38,015 bases of DNA. Source: a virus. Positions 1-7,602 of this stretch are shown here, one piece after another; the stretch's first letter is position 1, and each line of letters begins with the position of its first letter. The notes below the pieces were generated by a model. That model ran no database searches, was not told the DNA's origin, and worked only from the letters and a program-made list of their open reading frames with translations. The stretch is from IMG/VR virus record IMGVR_UViG_3300043783_000025, positions 1 to 38,015 of that record. One strand, 5' to 3'. Made by a program: the position numbers and the translations under genes.

Positions 1-127
1 AGCGATGTCTGGATTGAGCGGCAATGCGACCTGATCGCGCGCTATAAACCGCTCATCTGGTTCGGCGAGTCCGGGCCGATCAAGCGGGCCATTGAGCCAT
101 TCCTGCGCAAGCGCATGCAGGAGCGCG
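1..127. repeat. Terminal direct repeat, left copy (circle overlap)
   Basis: These 127 bases recur exactly as the last 127 bases of the window (37889-38015). The repeat lies inside the large terminase gene, and the reading frame continues through it without interruption. An overlap of exactly 127 bases is the usual signature of an assembler joining the ends of a circular or circularly permuted genome with its largest odd k-mer, so it is probably not a biological terminal repeat. The unique genome is therefore 37,888 bp. Confidence 0.95.
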
Positions 128-429
128 AGACTTTGTGCCGCCTTGAGTGGCTGCCGAGCATCGCCGACAAAGTGGTGCGAGCCCGTGCAATCCAGGCCCG
201 CTGCGCGATGGGCAAGGTCTATCTGCCGAAGTCGTCGCCGTGGAAGGCGGACCTTTTCTCACAGCTCATGCGCTTCCCGGCTGGCAAATATGACGATGGC
301 GTGGATGTGCTATCTCTCATCGGCCGCGGGCTTGAGTTTGCCAATGCGCCGAAGCTGCCGCAGCAGAATACGAACGGCGTGCACATCAATCGGCCGCGCG
401 GGCCGAATTCTTGGATGAGGACGATATGA
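1..429 (+). CDS. Terminase large subunit, C-terminal part (continues from 36851)
   Basis: This is the nuclease-side end of the packaging motor ATPase; its N-terminal part is the gene starting at 36851. Joined across the circle, the protein is 488 residues. This segment holds residues 347-488. It includes the WFGES segment (acidic E369) and the late KYDDGVD motif (about residues 442-448), whose acidic residues match the last metal-binding position of RNase H-fold terminase nucleases. The stop codon at 427-429 overlaps the ATG of the next small gene (ATGA). It carries no start of its own because the window cut falls inside the gene. Confidence 0.93.
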   Translation, partial: SDVWIERQCDLIARYKPLIWFGESGPIKRAIEPFLRKRMQERETLCRLEWLPSIADKVVRARAIQARCAMGKVYLPKSSPWKADLFSQLMRFPAGKYDDGVDVLSLIGRGLEFANAPKLPQQNTNGVHINRPRGPNSWMRTI

Positions 430-581
430 AGCCGCGCATTTCTGTTGAATGGCGCGGTAACTATCGCGGCTGGAAGTGCGTCGGCGGTGCGTGGGCTTGG
501 GGACACACCTATCGAGACGCATACCTGTCATGGTTGAATGCCATGACGTTTACTCCAAGTTGGCGCGATCTCTATGGCTGA
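426..581 (+). CDS. Small tryptophan-rich protein between terminase and portal, 51 aa
   Basis: A 51-codon frame whose ATG overlaps the terminase stop (ATGA at 426-429) and whose stop overlaps the portal start by 8 bases. The protein is short, soluble-looking and aromatic-rich, with tryptophans at residues 9, 16, 23, 25, 36 and 46. No domain is recognised. Its exact fit between two late genes with coupled start and stop codons is the evidence that it is translated. Small open frames at this position are common in P22-like genomes; function unknown. Confidence 0.6.
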   Translation: MKPRISVEWRGNYRGWKCVGGAWAWGHTYRDAYLSWLNAMTFTPSWRDLYG

Positions 582-2772
582 GACTGATCGAGCCGCCGTC
601 CGCACCGAAGAAGACCGCGAGTTCGCGGCGATCACCGACGCGGCTATTTGGGAGGAAGCCAAAGACCGCCTGAACATCTTCAACGAGCACGAAAGCGACA
701 ACCACAAGCGCGCCAAAGCCGCCGCGCTTTTCGTCGAAGGCGATCAGTGGGACCACGATGTCACCACGACCGCCTCACAGGATGAGCCGGAACTCACCAT
801 CAACCTGACCGGCGCGATGGTGACGCGCGTGCTCAACAACATCAAGCAGCAGCGCCCGCGCGGCAGATGCCATCCGGTCGGAGAAGGCGCCGACATCGAG
901 ATCGCCGAGATCTACAACGGCATCGGGCGCCACATCGAGACACGCTCCGAGGCATCGGTTGCCTACGACACGGCCGCCGACTGCGCGATCACCGGCGGCG
1001 TCGGCTACTTCCGCCTGATCGCCGAGTACATCGATGCGCGCTCGTTTCAGAAGGATCTGCGCATCCTGCCGATCCGCAACACGTTCACGGTGGCGATGGA
1101 TCCGAGTGCCATCATGCCCAGCGGCGCCGATCAGACTTGGTGCCTCGTGTCGATGAAGATGAAGCGGCAGGAGTACAGGCGCCGCTATCCGAACGCGAGA
1201 AATATCCAATGGACTGACATCGGGCGCGACGAGGAGCGCACGAACTGGGAGGACAAGGAAGACCTGCGCCTGGCCGAGTACTTTCGCATTCGTGAGCGCG
1301 AAGAAAAGCTCTATTCGATCCGGGCCGCTGACGGCTCAGAGATGACGCGCTACCGCTCCGAACTGCCGCGGCGCAGGCGCGAGAGCGACGGCGCGATGAT
1401 CGTCGATCTCGATGATGTGGCCGAGCGCTTTAAGAAAGCCGGCGCCCGCATCGAAGGCTCGCGCGATTCTGTCAAGCGCCAGGTGGAATGGTTCCGTCTG
1501 AACGGCCTCATCGTGATCGATCGCCAGCAGATCCCCGGCAGCTACATCCCGATCTTCCGCGTCGAAGGCAACGTGCGCGACATCGACGGCAAAGTGCGCC
1601 GCCGCGGCATGGTCGAAGCCATGATGGACGCGCAACGCATGGTGAATTACGGCGAGGTCGCCAAGATAAAGCGGCTGGGACTTGCGCCTAAAGCGCCGTG
1701 GACCGCCTATGAAGGCGTCACCGACGGTCACCCGGAGTGGGACGACGCGAATCAGAAGTCGTATTCGATTCTGGTCGGAAAGGCTGTCGTCATTCCGACC
1801 GCGCAGGGCGATCAATTGCTTCCGCTGCCGACACGCCAGCCGCCGGCCGGGATTGAGCAGGGCTTTGCGGAGTTCGTGCAGGGCATGCGATCGAACCTCA
1901 TGGCCGTGGCCGGCATGCCGAATGAGCCGGGGCAGGACGAAAAGGGCGTTGTGGTGTCCGGTCGAGCGATCAAGCGCCGGCAGTGGCTCTCCGATCAGTC
2001 GCATTTCCAGTACTACGACAACCTGACGCTTGGGATCGCGCAGCTCTGGCGCGTGATGGTGGAGTGGATCCCGTTCTACTTCCCGGAGCCGGGCCGGCTG
2101 CAGCGCATCATCGGGGAGGACTCCACGCCCACGATGGTCAAGCTCAACGAGAAGACGCAGGAGCAGGGCGCGGACGGCCAGGCGATCGAGCGCATCAAAA
2201 ATGATCTATCGGTTGGCCGCTACGACGTGGTAATGGACACCGGGCCGGGCTACGAGACCAAGCGCGAGGAAGGCGCCGAGAACCTGGTTGACCTCCTGAA
2301 GATCGGGCCGCTGGCCGAGATCATTGCCAAGCAGGGCGCCGACCTCGTGTTCCGCTCGATCGATCACCCGTACATGCAAGAGCTCGCCGATCGGCTCATG
2401 GCGGCCAATCCGGAGGGCCTGCAGAAGATCATGGAAGGGCTGTCGAGCCGCGCGCGCTCAATCGTGCAGTCGCTGGCGAATCAGGTGCAATCGCTCCAGC
2501 AGCAGTTGCAGGCTGCGCAGCAGGATGCGAAGGCCGGCATCACCAAGGCCCATCTGGCCGCGACCGTGAAAGCGCACGACACCAACGTCATGGCGCAGGC
2601 CAAAATCCACGACACCGAGACGCGCGCGCACACCGCGTTGGCGGTCGAAGAAATCCGCGCCGGCGGCAAGATCCTGGACACGCACGCGCAGGCCGGCCAT
2701 GACGCAGCCGCTGCCGATCGCATGGTGCAGGCGGGGCTGAGCGCCGAGAACAAACCGAACGGGGGTATCTGA
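574..2772 (+). CDS. Portal protein, P22 gp1-like
   Basis: A 732-residue protein, close to the 725 residues of P22 gp1. Portal proteins form the dodecameric DNA entry ring of the procapsid and dock the terminase. The N-terminal third has the family features: a basic helical start, a FVEGDQW segment, then PELTINLTGAMVTRVLNNIKQ and a GGVGYFRL strand. The C-terminus (about residues 620-700) is alanine- and glutamine-rich with heptad-like spacing and probably helical, like the barrel of P22 portal. It is followed by scaffold and coat in the P22 order, and its stop overlaps the next start (TGATG). Confidence 0.93.
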   Translation: MAETDRAAVRTEEDREFAAITDAAIWEEAKDRLNIFNEHESDNHKRAKAAALFVEGDQWDHDVTTTASQDEPELTINLTGAMVTRVLNNIKQQRPRGRCHPVGEGADIEIAEIYNGIGRHIETRSEASVAYDTAADCAITGGVGYFRLIAEYIDARSFQKDLRILPIRNTFTVAMDPSAIMPSGADQTWCLVSMKMKRQEYRRRYPNARNIQWTDIGRDEERTNWEDKEDLRLAEYFRIREREEKLYSIRAADGSEMTRYRSELPRRRRESDGAMIVDLDDVAERFKKAGARIEGSRDSVKRQVEWFRLNGLIVIDRQQIPGSYIPIFRVEGNVRDIDGKVRRRGMVEAMMDAQRMVNYGEVAKIKRLGLAPKAPWTAYEGVTDGHPEWDDANQKSYSILVGKAVVIPTAQGDQLLPLPTRQPPAGIEQGFAEFVQGMRSNLMAVAGMPNEPGQDEKGVVVSGRAIKRRQWLSDQSHFQYYDNLTLGIAQLWRVMVEWIPFYFPEPGRLQRIIGEDSTPTMVKLNEKTQEQGADGQAIERIKNDLSVGRYDVVMDTGPGYETKREEGAENLVDLLKIGPLAEIIAKQGADLVFRSIDHPYMQELADRLMAANPEGLQKIMEGLSSRARSIVQSLANQVQSLQQQLQAAQQDAKAGITKAHLAATVKAHDTNVMAQAKIHDTETRAHTALAVEEIRAGGKILDTHAQAGHDAAAADRMVQAGLSAENKPNGGI

Positions 2773-3872
2773 TGGCCGTAGTCACGATCGACAGCAAAGC
2801 CGAACTGGAGCAGATCCGATCCGATCTGGACGTGGCCCAAGCGTTGCAGGATGGCAAGATCCCGGAGTCAAAAGCGGCGCCGGCCGATGAAGCAGCGGCG
2901 AAACCGTCCGGTGAGGGAGCATCCACCGAAGACGCCGAGGAAGCCGAAGGCGAGGACGGCCTGACCTCCCGCGAGCGTCACGATCTGCTGGCCGTAGGCC
3001 GCAAGGAGCTGCCGGATTCGGTCAAGCGCGTGATCGGCAAGCGGGTCGCGCAGCGCAAGGCAGCCGAGGAGTTCGCCGCAGCGCAGTACAGCGAGCGCAA
3101 GCTGGCCGAATCCCGCCTGGCCGCGACGGAACGCGAACTGGCAGATCTGAAGGCCAAGGCCAAGCAGCCAGAGGAAGCTGCCAAGCCGGATGCCGGCAAG
3201 CCGCAGCGCGACAAGTTCCCGGCCGGTGCGGAAGGTGACACCGCCTATTGGGAAGCGGTCATCGATTGGCGGGCCGATCTGCGGGCCGATGCGAAGCTGC
3301 GCGAGAAGGAGACCGAGCGAGCTGCCGAAGAAGAACAACAACGCATCAATGAGATGCTTTCCATTGCTCGTCAGAAGTCAGCCCTCGTTCCTGATTTTGC
3401 GGACGCGCTGCGACAGGCCACAGAACTCGATCTCAGGATCCCGCCGATCGTCCACGATTACATGCTGCAGACCGAGATGGGTGCTGAGCTTTCCTATCAT
3501 CTGGCGAAAAACCCGAAAGTCTTGGAATCGCTATGGAAATTGAAGCCATCCCAGCAACTCGTGACAATCGGCAAAATCGAGAGTACCCTTAAACCATTCG
3601 AGGCCAAAAAGCCGGCCACGAAGGATGAAGACGGCGCAACGCCGAGCAGCAAAGCAAGCACCAACGGCACGCGGCGCGAGGCCGCACCGAGCGAAGACGA
3701 GACGGGCATTGTCCCGGGCCGGGCCCGCGATACGGCGCCTGTGATACGGCCATTGAACGGTAGTGGTGCCTCTCCCGCCGAGGTCGCCCCAGCGGATATG
3801 AACATCCGCGAGACGATCCGCGACTACGAGCGGCGCAATCATGCCAATCTGGCCTTGCGCAAGCGACACTGA
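2772..3872 (+). CDS. Scaffolding-like protein
   Basis: A 366-residue, highly charged protein between portal and coat, the position of the P22 scaffold (gp8, 303 aa). The first 60 residues are Ala/Glu/Asp-rich and likely disordered. Residues about 95-215 are Ala/Glu/Lys/Arg-rich with coiled-coil character. A more ordered segment around 220-260 (SYHLAKNPKVLESLWKL) resembles a conserved stretch of phage scaffold proteins. The C-terminal 40 residues are basic, as expected for a coat-binding tail. Scaffolds direct coat assembly and then leave the procapsid. Assignment rests on position and composition. Confidence 0.75.
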   Translation: MAVVTIDSKAELEQIRSDLDVAQALQDGKIPESKAAPADEAAAKPSGEGASTEDAEEAEGEDGLTSRERHDLLAVGRKELPDSVKRVIGKRVAQRKAAEEFAAAQYSERKLAESRLAATERELADLKAKAKQPEEAAKPDAGKPQRDKFPAGAEGDTAYWEAVIDWRADLRADAKLREKETERAAEEEQQRINEMLSIARQKSALVPDFADALRQATELDLRIPPIVHDYMLQTEMGAELSYHLAKNPKVLESLWKLKPSQQLVTIGKIESTLKPFEAKKPATKDEDGATPSSKASTNGTRREAAPSEDETGIVPGRARDTAPVIRPLNGSGASPAEVAPADMNIRETIRDYERRNHANLALRKRH

Positions 3873-3894
3873 TTCGCGGATTTCGTTTCCGTTC

Positions 3895-3911
3895 GCGCCC
3901 TGTGTGGGCGC
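3895..3911 (+). promoter_or_regulatory. Hairpin between scaffold and coat genes
   Basis: A perfect 6-bp stem, GCGCCC (3895-3900) with GGGCGC (3906-3911), closes a 5-base TGTGT loop. It ends directly before the GAGGTG ribosome-binding site (3914-3919) of the coat gene. There is no T-run after it, so it is not a typical terminator. It could affect mRNA stability or raise coat yield over scaffold; this is inference from position. Confidence 0.4.
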
Positions 3912-3926
3912 TGAGGTGCATCGCTC

Positions 3927-5288
3927 GTGGCAAACCAGCTCCTGACGATCAGCATGATCACGAACCGGGCATTGCCGGTGCTCGCGAACATGTGCGTGCT
4001 CACCGACAAGTTCAACCGGCAATATGACAAGGAATTCGGACAGAAGGGCCGCAAGATCGGCGCGACCTGCAATGTCCGCTTGCCGCCTCGGTACCTGGGC
4101 ACCTTCGGCCCGGCGCTGAACGTGGAGCCGAGCACGGAAAACTACGTGCCGGTGAACATCCTGTACCAGTTCCACGTCGATATCCAGTTCAACACGATCA
4201 ACATGCTGCTCGACATCGACGAGTTCGAGGAGCGGTTCATCCACCCGGCCTGCATCGCTACGGCAAACCGAGTGGACAACGACGGCGCCTACTTCGCCCT
4301 CCAAAACACCGCGAACCGGCTCGGCACGCCCGGCACAACGCCGACGGCGTTCAAGTCGTTCTCCGATGCTCGCGCGATTCTGGTGTCCGAGGGCATGCCC
4401 AAGGGCATGATGCCCACGGCGGTGCTGCACCCGCTGGCGTCCTCGAGCATGGCCGATTCGCTCAAGGGCCTGTTCAACCCGCAGGCGAAGATTTCGGACC
4501 TGTACGAGACCGGTATGGTCGCGGCCAAAACAGCGGGCGCGGACTGGTTCGAGGATCCGAACATCGCCAATTACACGACCGGGACACTCTCCAGCACTCC
4601 GGTGCTGGCCGCGGCCACCTCGCCCACCGGCGGCACGGCGCTTCTCACGTCGGGTTGGGCGCAGACCGGAACGCTGGAGATTTCCAACGGCACCTCGAGC
4701 GCGGTCGCTCAGTGCTATGTGGGCGACACCCTCCAGATCCTGGGCTGCTACCCGGTGAACCCGCAGAACCGCGGCCGGTACGGCAACACCCTGAAGCAAT
4801 TCGTGGTGCTGCCGCCGGGCGGATACGCGCAGATGACCGGCTCGGCGGGCCCGGGCGGACCGGCCTTCGCGGCCGCGACGCTGAACCACGGCACCTTCAA
4901 CGCGGCCACGGGCCTTTATACCTGCAGCTCCGGGGGCCTGCTGACGGTGACCATCGGGGAATGCGTCATCTCCGGCGGCCAGTTCCAGAATGTGTCCGCC
5001 GCCCCCGCGTCTCCATACACGGTCACGATCAACGGCGGGGCCGCTTCGGCCACGGCCTCGACGGAGAACCTGTACTTTCACCGAGATGCCTATGCTCTGG
5101 CCTTCGTTGACCTACCGCTACCGCGCACCGCGGTCGAAGCGAGTCGGGCATACGATGAGGACTTAGGCATCTCGATCCGGATCGCAACGCAATATACGAT
5201 AAACAACGACGCGGAGCCGACCCGGATGGACATTGCATACGGGTTCGCGAGTCTGTACCGCTCGCTCGGCGTTCGGATCTCGGGCTAA
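3927..5288 (+). CDS. Major coat protein, P22 gp5-like
   Basis: A 453-residue protein that starts with GTG behind a GAGGTG ribosome-binding site. P22 coat (gp5) has 430 residues and the HK97 fold with an extra I-domain. The N-terminus (NQLLTISMITNRALPVLAN), the central KGLFNPQAKISDLYETG region and the C-terminal DIAYGFASLYR closing follow the P22 coat family pattern. The middle, about residues 220-390, is Gly/Thr/Ala-rich and would contain the I-domain-like region. Coat subunits build the icosahedral shell around scaffold and portal. It is the most probable abundant virion protein in the window. Confidence 0.92.
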   Translation: MANQLLTISMITNRALPVLANMCVLTDKFNRQYDKEFGQKGRKIGATCNVRLPPRYLGTFGPALNVEPSTENYVPVNILYQFHVDIQFNTINMLLDIDEFEERFIHPACIATANRVDNDGAYFALQNTANRLGTPGTTPTAFKSFSDARAILVSEGMPKGMMPTAVLHPLASSSMADSLKGLFNPQAKISDLYETGMVAAKTAGADWFEDPNIANYTTGTLSSTPVLAAATSPTGGTALLTSGWAQTGTLEISNGTSSAVAQCYVGDTLQILGCYPVNPQNRGRYGNTLKQFVVLPPGGYAQMTGSAGPGGPAFAAATLNHGTFNAATGLYTCSSGGLLTVTIGECVISGGQFQNVSAAPASPYTVTINGGAASATASTENLYFHRDAYALAFVDLPLPRTAVEASRAYDEDLGISIRIATQYTINNDAEPTRMDIAYGFASLYRSLGVRISG

Positions 5289-5297
5289 GGAGACGAC

Positions 5298-5708
5298 ATG
5301 GCCTTCCCTGCTGTTACCAATGTCGATGGCTCCAACCCCGGACCGCAGAGCGCGACGCTGCCCGATACGGTGCAGACGCCGGTCGGCAACATCTGGAAGA
5401 TCGGCAGCTTCTCGCTCGCGCTGGCGCCCGCCTCGGTTGCTACCGCGACCATCGTCGAGCAGACCTTCACGATGACGGGCCTGCTGACTACCGATCTGAT
5501 CGAGGTATCAATGCAGACGCCGGTCGCGATGGTGGCGATCGTGAATTCTCGCTGCTCAGCCGCCGGCGTTCTGGCGCTGTCGTTCCTGAACCTGTCCTCG
5601 ACCACGACCGGCGCGGCCGCCTCGCTCTCGCAAAGCTACAACGTCGGGGTTATGCGCGTGCAGCCGAACTGGACGGCACCGGCCAGCGGCGCGCTGATGG
5701 ATTGGTAG
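5298..5708 (+). CDS. Small virion-like beta protein, family A copy 1
   Basis: A 136-residue Ala/Ser/Thr-rich protein just after coat, with a GGAG ribosome-binding site. Its middle (about 40-125) aligns with the gene at 6409: both contain VAT-x5-EQTFT-x-TGL, then V-x-S-x2-GVLA-[LI]-SF, and then SSTTT. Such domains occur in phage structural and decoration proteins and are likely beta sandwiches. A role as a capsid decoration or minor virion protein is inferred from position next to coat. No transmembrane or signal segment is seen. Confidence 0.65.
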   Translation: MAFPAVTNVDGSNPGPQSATLPDTVQTPVGNIWKIGSFSLALAPASVATATIVEQTFTMTGLLTTDLIEVSMQTPVAMVAIVNSRCSAAGVLALSFLNLSSTTTGAAASLSQSYNVGVMRVQPNWTAPASGALMDW

Positions 5709-5715
5709 GGCCTCG

Positions 5716-6399
5716 GTGAGCGGCCCGAAAAAGACGGTCTTTATCGCCACGCCTGCTTACGACGAGTGGGTGTGCATCGAGTATGCCTCCTCTCTTTTCG
5801 AAAGCGGGGCGTATCTGGCGTCCTGCGGGATCGGGATGCATCACGCCATCGCGCCCGGCAACCCGTTCCTGGACATGGCGCGCAACAAGCTCGTAGCGAG
5901 TTTCCTGTCCACCGATGCGACCGATCTGCTGTTCGTCGATGCCGACGTGGGCTGGGATGCCAAGGCGCTCACGCGCGTGCTGTCCCACCCGCAGGAGATC
6001 GTCGGGGGTCTGGTGCCCAAGCGCGATGCCAAGCGCGACGATTCCTATCACATGAATGCACTCACCGGCGTGATGAGCGCGAACGGTCTTTTCGAAGCGA
6101 AGGAAATCCCGACCGCATTTGTGCGGATCAAGCGTTCGGCCTTGGAGCGGCTGCAGGCGGCCGGCATTGGCACCGAGGATCGGCCGTTTTTCAAGATCGG
6201 CAATGCCCCGGACGAATTCGGCGAGGACATCTACTTCTGCCGGCGCTGGTGCGAGACGGGCGAGCGGGTGTGGATCGATTCGGACATCGCGTTCACGCAC
6301 CGCGGCAGCAAGGTCTGGCGCGGCAACTTCTTCCAGCACTGCATCAAGACGGGCGTGCTGGTTCAGCCCGAAACTTCGCCGGTGAGCCTGGCGGCATGA
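5716..6399 (+). CDS. Glycosyltransferase (GT-A-like)
   Basis: A 227-residue protein with features of a nucleotide-sugar glycosyltransferase of the GT-A type. An N-terminal Rossmann-like strand (VFIATPAYD) is followed by MARNKLVASFL and LLFVDADVGW, where D75-A76-D77 is a DxD metal and sugar-nucleotide motif. Later come FGEDIYFCRRW (E170, D171, candidate catalytic acids) and a histidine near the end (H195). It starts with GTG at 5716. It lies between two paralogous virion-like proteins, so its acceptor may be a virion protein rather than DNA or host surface. The acceptor is unknown. Confidence 0.75.
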   Translation: MSGPKKTVFIATPAYDEWVCIEYASSLFESGAYLASCGIGMHHAIAPGNPFLDMARNKLVASFLSTDATDLLFVDADVGWDAKALTRVLSHPQEIVGGLVPKRDAKRDDSYHMNALTGVMSANGLFEAKEIPTAFVRIKRSALERLQAAGIGTEDRPFFKIGNAPDEFGEDIYFCRRWCETGERVWIDSDIAFTHRGSKVWRGNFFQHCIKTGVLVQPETSPVSLAA

Positions 6400-6408
6400 G
6401 GTGAGCAC

Positions 6409-6759
6409 ATGAGCGACGCCCCTTCAACGATCCCGCGCGGAAACGTGCGCAATGCCTGGGTGCTCGCCGTGACCCTTTCGCCGGCGACCGTGGCGACCAA
6501 CACGTCGGCAGAGCAGACGTTCACCGTCACGGGCCTGCAGCTCGGAGACGTGGTCATGGTGAACAAGCCGACCTTTCAGGCCGGGGTCGCGATCACCGGC
6601 TCGCGCGTGTCGGCCTCTGGCGTGCTGGCCATCTCGTTTTCCAATGACTCCTCGACCACGACGGCGGCGCCCACGGCGAGCGAGGTCTATAGCGTGTTCG
6701 TTTCCCGCCCCGAGAACGTGTCCTCGAACGTATCGACGATGACGCAGATCCCGACGTGA
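6409..6759 (+). CDS. Small virion-like beta protein, family A copy 2
   Basis: A 116-residue paralogue of the 5298 protein. Shared landmarks are ATVAT-x3-AEQTFT-x-TGL, then RVSASGVLAISF and SSTTT. It lacks the longer N- and C-terminal arms of copy 1. It is separated from copy 1 only by the glycosyltransferase gene. The stop overlaps the GTG of the next gene (GTGA). Likely a beta-sandwich structural or decoration protein; no enzymatic motif is visible. Confidence 0.65.
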   Translation: MSDAPSTIPRGNVRNAWVLAVTLSPATVATNTSAEQTFTVTGLQLGDVVMVNKPTFQAGVAITGSRVSASGVLAISFSNDSSTTTAAPTASEVYSVFVSRPENVSSNVSTMTQIPT

Positions 6760-7322
6760 TCATCAGCCGCAACTCTTCGGAGGCTGACAGCTACTACCAG
6801 CTCGCGCGCGCCGGGCAGGTGTTCGTCGCCACCGCTGCCCTGACCGGCATGACCGTGTATAGCACCGCAGCAGCGACCGGCGGCCCGCTGCTATGGAACA
6901 ACACCGGCGTCAGTGCTGGCACGAGCAAGGTGCTGGCGATCATCCTGGGCGTGTCGCTCGGGTGGACCACCGCTCCAGGCGCGGCCGGCGTCGTGGGCTT
7001 GACCTGGGGCACCGGGCAGACATCGGCCCCGACCTCGACCACCACGATCACCGGCGTGGGCTGCACGCGACCGGCCGCTAATCAGACGCCCGCCTGCAAC
7101 GTCTACAACAAGGGCACGGTGGCGACCGCCGGCGCGACGTTCCTGTCCACGCACGAGGTCGATGCGACGGCTACCGCCGGGATCACCGGGGGCCTGTACG
7201 AGCCGCTGGACGGCCTGATCATCGCGAGCCCGGGCGACTGGGTGTCGGTGGCTGCAGGGGCGACGATCTCGACGATGGTCGCGGACATTTCGCTGGTTTG
7301 GGCCGAGCTGACTTTCAAATGA
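6756..7322 (+). CDS. Virion-like protein, family B copy 1
   Basis: A 188-residue Ala/Gly/Thr-rich protein starting at GTG 6756, coupled to the previous gene. It is related to the 13426 protein: both have a G-x4-WN turn near residue 45-70, a central STAPTSxT or TSAPTSTT element, and end in [VI]WAEL. This suggests a single beta-rich fold used twice in the virion. It has no signal peptide or membrane span. Function is unknown; minor capsid or tail decoration is inferred from its setting. Confidence 0.6.
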   Translation: MIISRNSSEADSYYQLARAGQVFVATAALTGMTVYSTAAATGGPLLWNNTGVSAGTSKVLAIILGVSLGWTTAPGAAGVVGLTWGTGQTSAPTSTTTITGVGCTRPAANQTPACNVYNKGTVATAGATFLSTHEVDATATAGITGGLYEPLDGLIIASPGDWVSVAAGATISTMVADISLVWAELTFK

Positions 7323-7329
7323 TGCGCCG

Positions 7330-7602
7330 ATGCCTACGATGCCAAACGTCGTCGGGCTCGAATATCCGGCCGCTCTGACCGCGCTCGTGGCCGCCGGTGT
7401 GCGCGTGCTGCCGCTGGGCTACTTTCAGGCCGATCCAGTGTCGATCATTTGGGTGCAGACGACAGCGGCTAAGCCGAACTTCGTCACCGCGCAGTCACCC
7501 GCCAGCGGGACGACCGGCGTGCTTGCCAATTCCCCGATGACGCTTACCGTGTCAAACTTGCCGGTCGGAGTCGCCTATCCGGCGGGAGGGACCAACGTAT
7601 GA
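7330..7602 (+). CDS. Single PASTA-like domain protein
   Basis: A 90-residue protein that is almost entirely one PASTA-like module. It opens with MPNVVGLEYPAALTALVAAG, the PNVVGL-x4-A-x3-L-x2-AG signature, and continues to VTAQSPASGT and MTLTVSN, the classic Q-x-P-x2-G-T and LTVS ending. PASTA domains are best known from bacterial Ser/Thr kinases and penicillin-binding proteins, where many bind peptidoglycan. Here it lies between family B copy 1 and the gp4-like connector, so a virion-attached cell-wall contact is plausible. The stop overlaps the next ATG. Confidence 0.7.
   Translation: MPTMPNVVGLEYPAALTALVAAGVRVLPLGYFQADPVSIIWVQTTAAKPNFVTAQSPASGTTGVLANSPMTLTVSNLPVGVAYPAGGTNV

Noticed and set aside
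3531-5081. Long leftward open frame of 516 codons opposite the coat gene
   Set aside because: It lies antisense to the well-supported coat and scaffold genes. GC-rich genes often leave long open antisense frames, and the protein is Arg/Gly/His-rich without any domain.
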